Assembly (NCBI GenBank): GCA_945860415.1
Contig: CAMAQA010000009.1
Span: 1-54,156, forward strand
DNA length: 54,156 nt
Origin: Bacteriovorax stolpii
GTDB lineage: Bacteria > Bdellovibrionota > UBA1018
Reading direction: 5' to 3'
Shown here: piece after piece, positions 8,913 through 20,506 of the stretch
Layout: each line of letters begins with the position of its first letter
Numbering within the stretch: the stretch's first letter is position 1
Position numbers and translations under genes: made by a program
The notes under the pieces: generated by a model
Databases searched by the model: none
The model's input: the letters and a program-made list of their open reading frames with translations, nothing else
What the model was told of the DNA's origin: nothing

Positions 8913-11039
8913 ATGGTTCACCACACCATCACCCCTTCTGTCCGCATCCTGACCCTCGTGACGACGATGATCGCGACGTGGGCAGGCACCAGTTCTCCAG
9001 CCGCCCTGGCGTCCGGCAGCTGCGCCGAGATCGCGCCGCACGAGATTTACAGGATTGTCGTGTCGTCTCAGTCGTCGGCAACGGGGTACGACGAGCTGGT
9101 CAGCGACATCAATGCCCTCACTCAGGCACTTGCGACACGCAAGTCCGAGGGGCGCTATCGTCGCTTCGAAGTCGAGCTCGCGGACGAAGTGCACGCCCTT
9201 CAAGCACCTCTCGTCTTCACCCAGGCTGCGCACTCGCCCGAATGTGGAATCGCTCTTCGCTCGCAATCCGAATCGTCCGCGCTTCTCAGGCCTGCCGGGT
9301 CCATCACCGGCTGGTCGAGCTATCAGGGCGACGTCGTCCGAGCGGTGGTTCCGCCCGGAATGAAGGTCAGCGGCCTGTCGTATGACGGACAGCTCCTGCT
9401 CCGCTCGCGATTTCCTCATCGTGATATCGATCGCCCGGTGGGCACCATTGTCGAACTGGACGGAAAGAAAGGCGCCTTTCGTCTCGAGTCGCACGAATCG
9501 ACTCGCAAGCTTCAGCAGGCGTTTTCGTCGGCTCGGGCTGAAAACGAGGGAGACCCCCAGATCTGGATTCCGGGCACCGGCAGCATCTACACCTTCGACA
9601 TCAGTCGGGTGCAGTCTTCCAAGAACGGTGTGCTCGCCGTCGCTGGAGACGACCTGCAACACCGTACGGCCTTCAAGTGCATGGAGTACCTCGCCCAGAA
9701 CAACCTTTCGGCCCAGGAACGCAAGGCCTGCCGTCTGAACCCCGGAAACTCGAACCTCGCCCACAAGGAAGTCTGGCGCGGCGTGAAGCCGCATCATCCG
9801 TTCTTCCTCGAAAACCATGTCGAGTTCATCTCGGCTCCGGGTGAGTGGGCGTTCGACGCCCGTACTCGCTCGCTCTACCTCAAGATGCCACGCGGAGCTT
9901 CGCTGGCATCGCTCAACGCCCAGGGTGTGAACTTCGTGAACTCGCTCGGCCGGGCCGTCGCGATGCAGAACCTGCTGAGCGTGAACGGCGTTCCGCACTT
10001 CACGCTCGAAGGCCTTCGCTTTGAAGGCGCCACCTTCGTGCACCAGGAGCCGATCTTCGCCATGGCTCGTGGCGCAGTGTCGACGGCGCACCTGATCTGG
10101 AACGCCCAGCAGCGGGGCTTCGAGAAGCAAGGACTTTTTTCAGCCATCGACATCCGAAACTCTGGCCCTCTGACCTTCAGGCGGAATGAATTCTCCGGAT
10201 TCGATGGAGTCGGTGTGACCATCTCGGGCGGTGCCGGCCACCGCATCGAATCGAATCTGTTTCGAGAAATCGGATTTTCGTCCTTCGAGATGATTCGAGT
10301 GAGAGACACCCATGTCAGCAATAACGTATTCCGCAACATTGGCCTTCGAGGAGTGGGAGACGCCCTGCGGGTTTCCGGCCTTCACCTTCGAATCGAGAAC
10401 AACGACATCCGCAACTCCTCACGCGGCGGCATCCAGGTGGCGGGCGCGTGGTGTGGAGAAAAAAGATCGGAAGACCGAGGAACCTGCAACATCCTCGTTC
10501 GTGGCAATGCCCTTCGTGATGTGATCACGGGAGGACTGACCGACTACGGCGCAATATATTTGAACAGCATCTCGCACGACAAGGTGTCGCCGAAGTGGCA
10601 TCTCGACAACCCGAATGTCCAGATCACCGGAAATTTCGTCGAAAAGGTGCGAATCGCCGGATTTTATTCGCCGAAATTCGAGATCGAGGGTCCGACGGGC
10701 ATCTACCTCGACAGTGGCAGCAAGAAGGTGCTGGTCTCCGGCAATGAGCTCGACTTCATCGACAACGCATTGAACCAGAACTGCTCGGACGCCAACCGCT
10801 TCTTTGACAACCGGATCACCCGCTCGCGAGAGATCCTGAAGTCCCTTAAGAAGTACGGGTCTGAGAAGGACTGGGTCGACAAGTGTGTTGCGGTCGATCG
10901 TACCTGGGCCAAGCTCAAGGGCCTGACCGAGCTTCGCAACAACGACGCCTCCGCTCCGCGCGTGCGGGGAGCGGGTCTCGTTTCGAGCGAGTTCCAGTTC
11001 TGGCGCTCGCGCGGGGTCTACGACCTCTACAGCAACTGA
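8913..11039 (+). CDS. Large exported right-handed beta-helix protein
   Basis: The 708-residue product has a signal peptide ending near PAALASG. In the second half come many short strands separated by turns with N, G and F (for example ENNDIRNSSRGGIQVAG, ITGNFVEK, GTGIYLDS-like turns), the PbH1 pattern of right-handed parallel beta-helix proteins such as pectate lyases, alginate epimerases and phage tailspikes. The N-terminal third (residues about 40-380) resembles the lead-in domain of such carbohydrate-active proteins. No catalytic set could be assigned, so the substrate is unknown. I prefer ATG 8913 to the GTG at 8874 because it gives a compact signal peptide. It converges on the HNH gene with a 14-bp gap. 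Confidence 0.75.
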   Translation: MVHHTITPSVRILTLVTTMIATWAGTSSPAALASGSCAEIAPHEIYRIVVSSQSSATGYDELVSDINALTQALATRKSEGRYRRFEVELADEVHALQAPLVFTQAAHSPECGIALRSQSESSALLRPAGSITGWSSYQGDVVRAVVPPGMKVSGLSYDGQLLLRSRFPHRDIDRPVGTIVELDGKKGAFRLESHESTRKLQQAFSSARAENEGDPQIWIPGTGSIYTFDISRVQSSKNGVLAVAGDDLQHRTAFKCMEYLAQNNLSAQERKACRLNPGNSNLAHKEVWRGVKPHHPFFLENHVEFISAPGEWAFDARTRSLYLKMPRGASLASLNAQGVNFVNSLGRAVAMQNLLSVNGVPHFTLEGLRFEGATFVHQEPIFAMARGAVSTAHLIWNAQQRGFEKQGLFSAIDIRNSGPLTFRRNEFSGFDGVGVTISGGAGHRIESNLFREIGFSSFEMIRVRDTHVSNNVFRNIGLRGVGDALRVSGLHLRIENNDIRNSSRGGIQVAGAWCGEKRSEDRGTCNILVRGNALRDVITGGLTDYGAIYLNSISHDKVSPKWHLDNPNVQITGNFVEKVRIAGFYSPKFEIEGPTGIYLDSGSKKVLVSGNELDFIDNALNQNCSDANRFFDNRITRSREILKSLKKYGSEKDWVDKCVAVDRTWAKLKGLTELRNNDASAPRVRGAGLVSSEFQFWRSRGVYDLYSN

Positions 11040-11053
11040 ATCGACCCGAGCCT

Positions 11054-12028
11054 CTACGAGCGCCCCATCCTCCTCAAGCCGAAGGATTTGATCCCCTTCC
11101 GTTGATTGTGCTGGAAACAAAGCAGCCGGAGGTTCTTCACCGTATTCTCGCCCCCGAGTGCCCAGGGCCGGACGTGATCGACTTGAAGCCGGTGCCTTGA
11201 CCCGCATTTTCTACCGGTCGTTGGATCCGTATAGCTGCAGCAGGATGCATCGCGCCGCCAGACCTCGCGCTCGAGTGCCCGGGAGGGACGTCGGCGATCA
11301 GGCACGACTTCCGACGTCGGAAGTGGCGAAACCGTTGCCGAAACCTGGACCGAAACCGGTTCCGGATCGCTCGAGGACGCTCGACGTTCCGGCTCGCGAG
11401 CTCGATCGAGTTTCCTCACAGCGAGAGCGACCGCAAACTTCAGCAGCTCGGCCATCGATGCGTTCGGGTGCGAATGGGCCAGTAGTCCTCGCAAGATCTC
11501 CAACTCGCGCACGAATGTCTGCTCTGCCACGAAACGAATCTCTGAAAGCTCCGCGCTGACGGCTCGAACTCGCTCAGGCAGCACCTGCACCGGGTCGCTC
11601 GACCTCGCGAGCAGTGCCCGCTCGGCCTCACGCGCCGACTTTCCCTCGAGCTCCTGAAGAATCTCACGCTTCTGCGCCGTAGACACCGGAGTGTCGACCC
11701 GCGACTCCTGCCTGAAGAACGTCTGCGCACGACTCACGACAGAAAGCGAAAGCCTCCCCTCTTCGATTCGAGTTTCGATTTCGGGCAGCTCCCTCAGGAG
11801 CCTCATGCTCGCAATGCGCCGTTGGGCCGCAGCCTCGGAGTATTTGAGTTCACGGGTGCAGTAGTCGAATAGACTTCCGTAGCCCCGATCAGCAAAAAGT
11901 CGGCGGCGCTCGATCTCGCGAAGGTGCCGGAGAACCAGAAGCGTGACTCGCCTTTCTTCCTGGACCAGTGATTGAGTACCGTGGAGAAGTTTGTCGTCGC
12001 TCAGCTTTTGAATTTCATGAACGTGCAT
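11054..12028 (-). CDS. HNH endonuclease of the DUF222-like multi-copy family
   Basis: The 324-residue product has an N-terminal helical region (GYGSLFDYCTRELKYSE, then AAAQRRIASMRLLRELPE) typical of a family often found in several copies per genome in Bdellovibrio-type bacteria and actinobacteria. A variable linker (about residues 225-255) is followed by a C-terminal HNH nuclease. The nuclease shows a Cys pair (CCSYTD, KCGSRH), the catalytic DH in LQVDHVRPWALGG, the N in NTVKNLRLLC, and the final H in FQHNQRKG. The start at ATG 12028 opens a charged helix consistent with the family. The linker contains an 18-bp perfect DNA palindrome that recurs upstream. The role is unknown: homing, phage defence and DNA repair have all been suggested for HNH proteins generally. 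Confidence 0.85.
   Translation of the reverse strand: MHVHEIQKLSDDKLLHGTQSLVQEERRVTLLVLRHLREIERRRLFADRGYGSLFDYCTRELKYSEAAAQRRIASMRLLRELPEIETRIEEGRLSLSVVSRAQTFFRQESRVDTPVSTAQKREILQELEGKSAREAERALLARSSDPVQVLPERVRAVSAELSEIRFVAEQTFVRELEILRGLLAHSHPNASMAELLKFAVALAVRKLDRAREPERRASSSDPEPVSVQVSATVSPLPTSEVVPDRRRPSRALEREVWRRDASCCSYTDPTTGRKCGSRHRLQVDHVRPWALGGENTVKNLRLLCFQHNQRKGIKSFGLRRMGRS
11307..11324. repeat. 18-bp perfect palindrome, copy 1 (inside HNH gene)
   Basis: ACTTCCGACGTCGGAAGT is identical to its reverse complement. It lies in the linker-coding part of the HNH gene, read in the frame that gives LPTSEV. An identical copy is at 12261-12278. Confidence 0.9.
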
Positions 12029-12460
12029 GAGTCGCGTGTACCATGACAAATTTCTGCCCTCTGCTTGCGGCATGGAGCCGCGCATAAAGGCCCGCGAGAG
12101 AAAAAAAGACATCCGCAGCAGATCAGCCCAATACAGCCCAATGGCGCGCGTTTCCGAGCTTTTTCCGGATAGGATCAGCGCACTGGAGTTCCTGCTCGGA
12201 AAAATCCGTCAATGAGAAAATGGGTTGCGCCATTCGTATTCCAAAAAACACGACTCCCCCACTTCCGACGTCGGAAGTGAAGTGCGCGTTCGTTGGGCTT
12301 GATTTTGAGTGCATACGCCTCACGACGCTTTGCGCCCCAAACAAGTACCGAATACCGTTTTTCGCCCTGCGTCCCCAGTGACCCATCTTTCCTACTCAAT
12401 TCCGACAAGCGATGATCATGAAATGAGTGCCACTTCGAAGCGGGGTCGGTTTTGCCGATA
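12029..12460. other. 432-bp non-coding interval upstream of HNH and pilin-like genes
   Basis: This stretch separates the divergent HNH and pilin-like genes and is visibly richer in A and T than its surroundings. It holds the second 18-bp palindrome (12261-12278) and a short tandem repeat of CAGCCCAAT (12124-12132 and 12134-12142). Two open frames of 77 and 87 codons on the minus strand overlap each other and cover the palindrome. Neither has a ribosome site or a recognisable protein pattern, so I do not call them genes. No clear promoter pair was found for either flanking gene. Confidence 0.6.
12261..12278. repeat. 18-bp perfect palindrome, copy 2 (upstream of HNH gene)
   Basis: The same 18 bases, ACTTCCGACGTCGGAAGT, lie 233 bp before the HNH start codon and about 183 bp before the pilin-like start. 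The flanking bases differ from copy 1, so the identity is confined to the palindrome itself. Confidence 0.9.
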
Positions 12461-13492
12461 ATGATGTTTTACTCACCCGAGTCTCGCGATTCGCAACTTC
12501 CTTGCGAGAGGAATTCAGGCAATGCCATGGTCAGTGCCCTGGTGGCCCTCGTCGTCTCCTCGGTGGCCTCGATGGCGTCAATCGCCATGATCCAGAACAG
12601 CCAGAAATCAGGGCTTGCCGCTCAATCGCATTCCGACATGCGAATCCTCGTCGATTCGCTGAGCAGCCTGGTGGCCGATTCGCCGAACTGCGCTGGCGCG
12701 TTCTTTGATGCTGGAGGAGCCAAGGTCAGCATTCCTGCAGGTGGTTCCACAGAAGTCGACGAAGTTCGATTTCAGGGGCAAGTCTTCGCGAAAAAAGGCG
12801 GACAGGCCGGCGCTCTCACCATCGAAAAACTCGAGCTCATTCGTCCTGCGAGTGGATCCATGATGCAGCTCAAGATCGGCACCCGAAAGCCCCAGGGCGC
12901 CTATGGCGCTCCCACGCTCGAACGGACCGTGCTTCTCGCTTCAGAGTTCGACTCCGGAAACCGGATCACGGGATGCGGCCCTTCCATGGTTTCTTCGATT
13001 GCTGCCGGAAAGCCCGACCTGGTCTTTGAGCTAGGCGACAAGACCGAGCAGACGCACTGGCATTGCATCGACGACATGGACCTGCAGGATTACTGCGGCG
13101 ATGCAGATGGCTGTCGAGTGATGGGCACCATGACCCATGAAACCTATTACGATCAGACGCTGAGCTTCTCTTTCGAGATTCACATGGAACAGGCTGAGCT
13201 CTCGAACAACGTCTACCCCAAAGGAATCTATGGCGGCACGATGGACGTCTACACCCACACCTTCACGCAGTGGTACTCGGGTAGTCCCGATTACCCCTAC
13301 TACAGCGTTCTGTACCCTTGGTACTGGGTTTACCTGTCCACCTATACGCACCAGTATTGTCCCAAAAAGCCCACGGCATTACCACCCGACATGACCCAAA
13401 GAGGCGTGGCCACTCCACTACCGGCCTATCACTTTAGCTTGATGATCCACCCTCACGTCACAGGACGATTCGTGATTCGCGACAAGCCGTGA
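12461..13492 (+). CDS. Atypical pilin-like exported protein with Cys/aromatic-rich tail
   Basis: A 343-residue protein with a short charged leader ending ERNSG, then NAMVSALVALVVSSVASMAS, a helix like those of type IV prepilins. The +5 position after the Gly is Ser instead of the near-universal Glu. A pseudopilin such as GspK also lacks this Glu, so an initiation-complex minor pilin is a reasonable reading. The C-terminal half has CIDDMDLQDYCGDADGC, an acidic Cys cluster that could bind calcium, and a stretch rich in Tyr and Trp (YPYYSVLYPWYWVYLSTYT). The start is the first of two adjacent ATGs (12461, 12464); the ribosome site is weak. It ends in TGA directly against the opposing lipoprotein stop. 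Confidence 0.65.
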   Translation: MMFYSPESRDSQLPCERNSGNAMVSALVALVVSSVASMASIAMIQNSQKSGLAAQSHSDMRILVDSLSSLVADSPNCAGAFFDAGGAKVSIPAGGSTEVDEVRFQGQVFAKKGGQAGALTIEKLELIRPASGSMMQLKIGTRKPQGAYGAPTLERTVLLASEFDSGNRITGCGPSMVSSIAAGKPDLVFELGDKTEQTHWHCIDDMDLQDYCGDADGCRVMGTMTHETYYDQTLSFSFEIHMEQAELSNNVYPKGIYGGTMDVYTHTFTQWYSGSPDYPYYSVLYPWYWVYLSTYTHQYCPKKPTALPPDMTQRGVATPLPAYHFSLMIHPHVTGRFVIRDKP

Positions 13493-14134
13493 TCATCGCT
13501 CCAGACGCTGAGAAGGCATCGGAGCCGCAGTGGGAGCTGCAAGTGCGGGCGGTATCATCGGCTGGCTTCCCGACTCTTGAATCTTTTTCATGTCCTGAGG
13601 CAAGGGCAAAGGCCCTGTCGGAATCGGTTGTGGCGTTCGCCCTTGCCCCATCATCTGCTCCAGGGTCTCGCGCGCTTCGGCGCTCGTTCCATAGGGGTCT
13701 TTCGGGATCATCGGCTTTCGACCGGACTCTTGAAGCTCCTGAAGGGTTTTTGGATTCTGCGGCATCGCAGGATTCCGCAACAGCCCTGGCCCACTCAGGG
13801 CTTCGGACATGATGTCGAAGCCTGGCGGGTTCGGCTGGCTCGGTATTGCGCCAGCTTCAGACGGCGCGCCCATGCCGGGCGGATTCGGTCGACCCTTCTC
13901 TCCTGGCTGAGCGTTCGGGGCTTTGTCCCGACCGATATTCGGCACAAAGCCCGGAGCGACAGGAGCGACCTCGGGAGCGCCTCCCGAGGCCGGAGCTGCA
14001 GGCTCGATCACCTGGGGCGACAGCGAAGGCGCCGGAACCGCCTCACGGCGCGGACGCCCGCACCGCAAGCAGCCCGAAGCCAAGAGGACACTCACAGCAA
14101 CCAAGACGAGGACCCCACTGTTTTGGCCGAACAT
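13493..14134 (-). CDS. Proline-rich lipoprotein
   Basis: The 213-residue product begins with a signal peptide and a lipobox, VLLASGC, so Cys22 should be lipidated and the protein anchored in an envelope membrane. The rest is Pro/Gly/Ala-rich and probably disordered. It contains duplicated motifs: QESGRKPMIP and QESGSQPMIP about 50 residues apart, and PNPPGM and PNPPGF. Such repeats suggest a flexible stalk or a binding tail with two equivalent sites. It starts 3 bp after the fadA stop, so it is probably carried on the fadB-fadA transcript. Function unknown. Confidence 0.72.
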   Translation of the reverse strand: MFGQNSGVLVLVAVSVLLASGCLRCGRPRREAVPAPSLSPQVIEPAAPASGGAPEVAPVAPGFVPNIGRDKAPNAQPGEKGRPNPPGMGAPSEAGAIPSQPNPPGFDIMSEALSGPGLLRNPAMPQNPKTLQELQESGRKPMIPKDPYGTSAEARETLEQMMGQGRTPQPIPTGPLPLPQDMKKIQESGSQPMIPPALAAPTAAPMPSQRLER

Positions 14135-14137
14135 GAC

Positions 14138-17520
<3,383 letters not shown>

Positions 17521-17556
17521 GATCCACCAAGAGTGAACCATCCGGACAGGCCGGTC

Positions 17557-17597
17557 AAATAGTCGGGGCCACCATTTGGTTTCGCATCTGCGTTAAT
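17557..17597 (-). repeat. REP element A (inverted relative to B and C)
   Basis: Read on the minus strand it carries CGCAGATGCG, then AAACCAAATGGTGG, then CCCCGACTATTT. It lies between the divergent fadB and RAYT genes. With element B it forms an inverted pair around the transposase. A and B share the variant CAAATGG where the other copies have CAAAAGG. Confidence 0.85.
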
Positions 17598-17637
17598 CCC
17601 GACACAAATGGCAGGACAATTGCTGCTCGTCATCTCC

Positions 17638-18294
17638 ATGCCACGCAAAGCACTCGACCGATCAGACCTCCTTCCCTACCACGTCACCGCACGCGCCAAT
17701 AACCGAGAGCCCTTTCCTGGTGCGCTTCGGGAGGTCTGGAACGTCCTTACCGACGAAGCCTGGTGCATCTCAGCGCTTTATCAGGTGGAATTTCAGGCTC
17801 TGGTGCTCATGCCCAACCACATCCACGCCATCATCACGGTACCGAAATATGATCTGGGAAAGGTCATGAACTGCTTCATGAGCTCCGTAACCCGGATCAT
17901 CAATACGAGAACCGGACGTTCGGGGCATCTTTTTGGCGGCCCTTATCATTGGTCCCTGATCGAGGGCACGCGCTACTTCGGACACGCGCTCAAGTACGTC
18001 TACCGGAATCCCGTGAAAGCGGGCCTTTGCTCCTCGGCTGAGGACTGGCCCTACAGCACGCTGGCTGGACTCATCGGGAACGCGGCGCTACCGATTCCCA
18101 TCCATTACACACGCCCCGGAATGGAGCTGGGTCTGCCACTCGATAGAGCATGCGAGTTCCTCAACTGGCTCAACCGGCCGTTTCCCTCAGAAGCTGAGAA
18201 GCTCATTGGCGAGGGTTTAAAAAGAAAGAGGTTCGACGCCGGAGTGAAACGCTCCAGCCGAAGGAAATTACGGATTCTTGACGACGCTCTTTGA
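17638..18294 (+). CDS. REP-associated tyrosine transposase (RAYT, Y1/HUH family)
   Basis: The 218-residue product carries the HUH metal motif as MPNHIHAI (His61, His63) and a Tyr candidate in the segment KYVYRNPVKAGL (Tyr120/122), as in TnpA-REP single-strand transposases. These enzymes nick and mobilise or propagate short palindromic REP sequences rather than a classic IS. Element A lies 40 bp before the ATG and element B starts directly after the TGA, in opposite orientation. That arrangement is the expected signature of a RAYT with its own REPs. I chose ATG 17638 over the upstream one at 17608 because the family begins close to MPRKALDRSD. The catalytic residues look intact, so it may be active. 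Confidence 0.9.
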   Translation: MPRKALDRSDLLPYHVTARANNREPFPGALREVWNVLTDEAWCISALYQVEFQALVLMPNHIHAIITVPKYDLGKVMNCFMSSVTRIINTRTGRSGHLFGGPYHWSLIEGTRYFGHALKYVYRNPVKAGLCSSAEDWPYSTLAGLIGNAALPIPIHYTRPGMELGLPLDRACEFLNWLNRPFPSEAEKLIGEGLKRKRFDAGVKRSSRRKLRILDDAL

Positions 18295-18330
18295 CGCATC
18301 TGCGAAACCAAATGGTGGGCCCGACTATTT
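18295..18330 (+). repeat. REP element B, directly after the RAYT stop codon
   Basis: Contains CGCATCTGCG, AAACCAAATGGTGGGCCC and GACTATTT. It starts immediately after the transposase TGA and is in direct orientation with element C, about 40 bp further on. Confidence 0.88.
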
Positions 18331-18333
18331 CAT

Positions 18334-18370
18334 AACGCAGTTGCGAAACCAAAAGGTGGGCCCGACCATA
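18334..18370 (+). repeat. REP element C, directly before ppk1
   Basis: Contains CGCAGTTGCG, AAACCAAAAGGTGGGCCC and GACCATA. It ends at the base before the GTG chosen as the ppk1 start. Its GGTGGG lies 9 nt or so before that codon and could act as the ribosome site. Confidence 0.88.
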
Positions 18371-20464
18371 GTGACTGTGCAAAAGCTTTCGTTCCTCCCG
18401 ACCCTGCCGTCGCTCCTGGCGGCGCCGGAAACGCCGCTGATTCACCGCGACCTGAGCTGGCTTCAGTTCAATGACCGCGTGCTCGGAGAATCGCGCGCGC
18501 CGGGCAATCCGCTTCTCGAACGAGTCAAGTTTTTGGCAATCTCCGCCTCGAACCTCGATGAGTTTTTCGTGATCCGACTCTCCTCGCTCACGCGGTCCAT
18601 TGCGCGTGCCAAGATCGGTCCCAAGGACCAGCCACCCAGCGCCACCTACCAGCACCTGAGCCGCACGGCTGAATCCATCTTCGAAATCATCGCGAAGTTC
18701 GGCGCCAAGCAGGTCGAGGCGCTGGAACTCCTCTCCGGAGAACTCGAGCATGTCGGCATCCAGCTCCACAGGCAGGCTCGCCCCGGCACTCCCGGTTTCG
18801 ACGTCGGGCGAGAACTCTTCAATGAGCAGATCCTGCCTCAACTCTCGGCGCCCGAGAGCTTCTCGATGCAGCAGCTCTCGAACCTCGAAAACCTGCAGCT
18901 CGCAGCGATCTTTCCGGGCGGCCAGTTCCTCCGCATTCCGAAATCCATCTCTTCGCTCCTGTACCGAGAAACCCACTTCTTCTTTCTCGACGACCTGCTC
19001 GCCACGCATCTCGGCCCGGCATTTGGAATCGAAGGAATTCCAGGAATCGTCCGCCTCTCGCGCGACGGCGACTTCAGCGTCGACCTCGAGGAGGAAGACA
19101 CGGAGTCGATTCCGGACATCGTGCGCACCAGCCTCAAGCGCCGCGAGAAGGGCCGCGTCGTCAGGCTTCAATACCTCGGTCCGCTCTCCGAGCAGATCCT
19201 GCACAAGTGCATCTCGCAGTTCCGGCTCACGCCCGCGCAGATCTTTCCGGCTCCCGGATCGCTGGTCCTGCAAGGACTTTGGGCACTCTTCCAGCATGCC
19301 CCCCAGGAACTTGTCGAGAAGCACGGACTGAAGTACCCGCCCCACCAGGCCTCGATTCCGCGTCCGTTGAAGGACAAAGCGCACCTGTTCGACGAGCTCA
19401 AGCAGCAGGACTTCCTGCTCCATCACCCCTACGACAGCTTCGACGCGTTCGTGGGATGGATCGAGGCCGCGTGCAATGACCCGCTCGTCTCGAGCATCGA
19501 GCAGACGGTGTACCGCATGGACGCCGTCTCGCCGGTGATCGAGGCGCTCAAGCATGCTGCTGCAGCCGGAAAGGCCGTGCGCGTCTTTATCGAGCTTCGC
19601 GCGCGCTTTGATGAGCTCAATAACCTCAGGCTTGCCGATGAGCTGAGAAAAGCGGGAATCGAAGTCTACTTCGGCTTCGGAAAGCTCAAGCTTCACGCCA
19701 AGATTGCGCTCATCACTCGAAACGAAACGTCGGGTGCGCGCTATTACACCCACCTCTCGACCGGAAACTACAATGCTGCGACAGCGCGCCAGTACACCGA
19801 CCTCGCCATCCTGACCGGCAACCAGGAAATCGGCCATGACGCCCATCACTTCTTCAGCTCCGTCATGAAGGGAGAAGTGCCCTTCCACTTCAAGGTTCTG
19901 CTCTCGGCTCCCACGCGCCTGCATCGTCGTCTCATTGCCGACATTCAGGGCGAGACCCGGGCAGCCAAGGCCGGAAAACCTGCGCGCATCGTTGCGAAGG
20001 TCAACGCGCTCGTCGACGAGCTCGTCATCGAACAGCTCTACAAGGCGTCGCAGGCGGGAGTGAAAGTTGATCTGATCGTGCGCGGAGCGTGCTCGCTCGT
20101 GCCGGGAGTCCAGGGCCTGAGCGACAATATCCGGGTCATCAGCATCGTGGACCGCTTCCTCGAGCACTCACGCCTCTACTACTTCGAAAGTCGACAATCG
20201 CTTTACTTGTCGAGTGCCGACTGGATGCCGCGAAACTTCTTCTCGCGCCTCGAAATCGCGTTCCCGGTCCAGGACCCGCTGCTCCGGAAGTACCTGATTG
20301 AATTCGTCATCCCGACGTACTTGAACGACAACGTCAAGGCCAGAGAGCTGACACCCCAGGGCACCTGGAAGAAGCGCCCCACGCGTGGCGGTAAAGCCAT
20401 TCGATCGCAGTTTGTCTTCGAAGAGGCTGCAGCCAACCAGTATCGTGGAACGACTCTCGAATAA
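18371..20464 (+). CDS. ppk1: Polyphosphate kinase 1
   Basis: Makes polyphosphate from ATP reversibly, at the membrane or in granules. The 697-residue product begins its homology at LIHRDLSWLQFNDRVLGE. It carries both conserved histidines of PPK1: HAKIALITR (phosphohistidine) and FLEHSRLYYFE. Its length is normal for the family (about 690-720). The start is uncertain: the first in-frame ATG lies back inside the transposase, so GTG at 18371 or 18377 is preferred, placing REP element C right against the start. The xre gene follows at 42 bp and ppx is convergent, which groups polyphosphate synthesis and breakdown. Confidence 0.93.
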   Translation: MTVQKLSFLPTLPSLLAAPETPLIHRDLSWLQFNDRVLGESRAPGNPLLERVKFLAISASNLDEFFVIRLSSLTRSIARAKIGPKDQPPSATYQHLSRTAESIFEIIAKFGAKQVEALELLSGELEHVGIQLHRQARPGTPGFDVGRELFNEQILPQLSAPESFSMQQLSNLENLQLAAIFPGGQFLRIPKSISSLLYRETHFFFLDDLLATHLGPAFGIEGIPGIVRLSRDGDFSVDLEEEDTESIPDIVRTSLKRREKGRVVRLQYLGPLSEQILHKCISQFRLTPAQIFPAPGSLVLQGLWALFQHAPQELVEKHGLKYPPHQASIPRPLKDKAHLFDELKQQDFLLHHPYDSFDAFVGWIEAACNDPLVSSIEQTVYRMDAVSPVIEALKHAAAAGKAVRVFIELRARFDELNNLRLADELRKAGIEVYFGFGKLKLHAKIALITRNETSGARYYTHLSTGNYNAATARQYTDLAILTGNQEIGHDAHHFFSSVMKGEVPFHFKVLLSAPTRLHRRLIADIQGETRAAKAGKPARIVAKVNALVDELVIEQLYKASQAGVKVDLIVRGACSLVPGVQGLSDNIRVISIVDRFLEHSRLYYFESRQSLYLSSADWMPRNFFSRLEIAFPVQDPLLRKYLIEFVIPTYLNDNVKARELTPQGTWKKRPTRGGKAIRSQFVFEEAAANQYRGTTLE

Positions 20465-20506
20465 ATTTCGCGCGACCCAAAACCCCGGGTGTAAACTGGA
20501 ACCAGA

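Noticed and set aside
12123..12408. Two overlapping minus-strand frames of 87 and 77 codons upstream of the HNH gene
   Set aside because: They overlap one another, have no ribosome site or known motif, and include the palindrome; coding is not supported.
12453..12460. GCCGATAA, an exact match to the flagellar sigma28 -10 sequence
   Set aside because: No TAAA-type -35 lies at the correct distance upstream, and the match overlaps the pilin-like start codon, so a promoter here would cut off the leader peptide.
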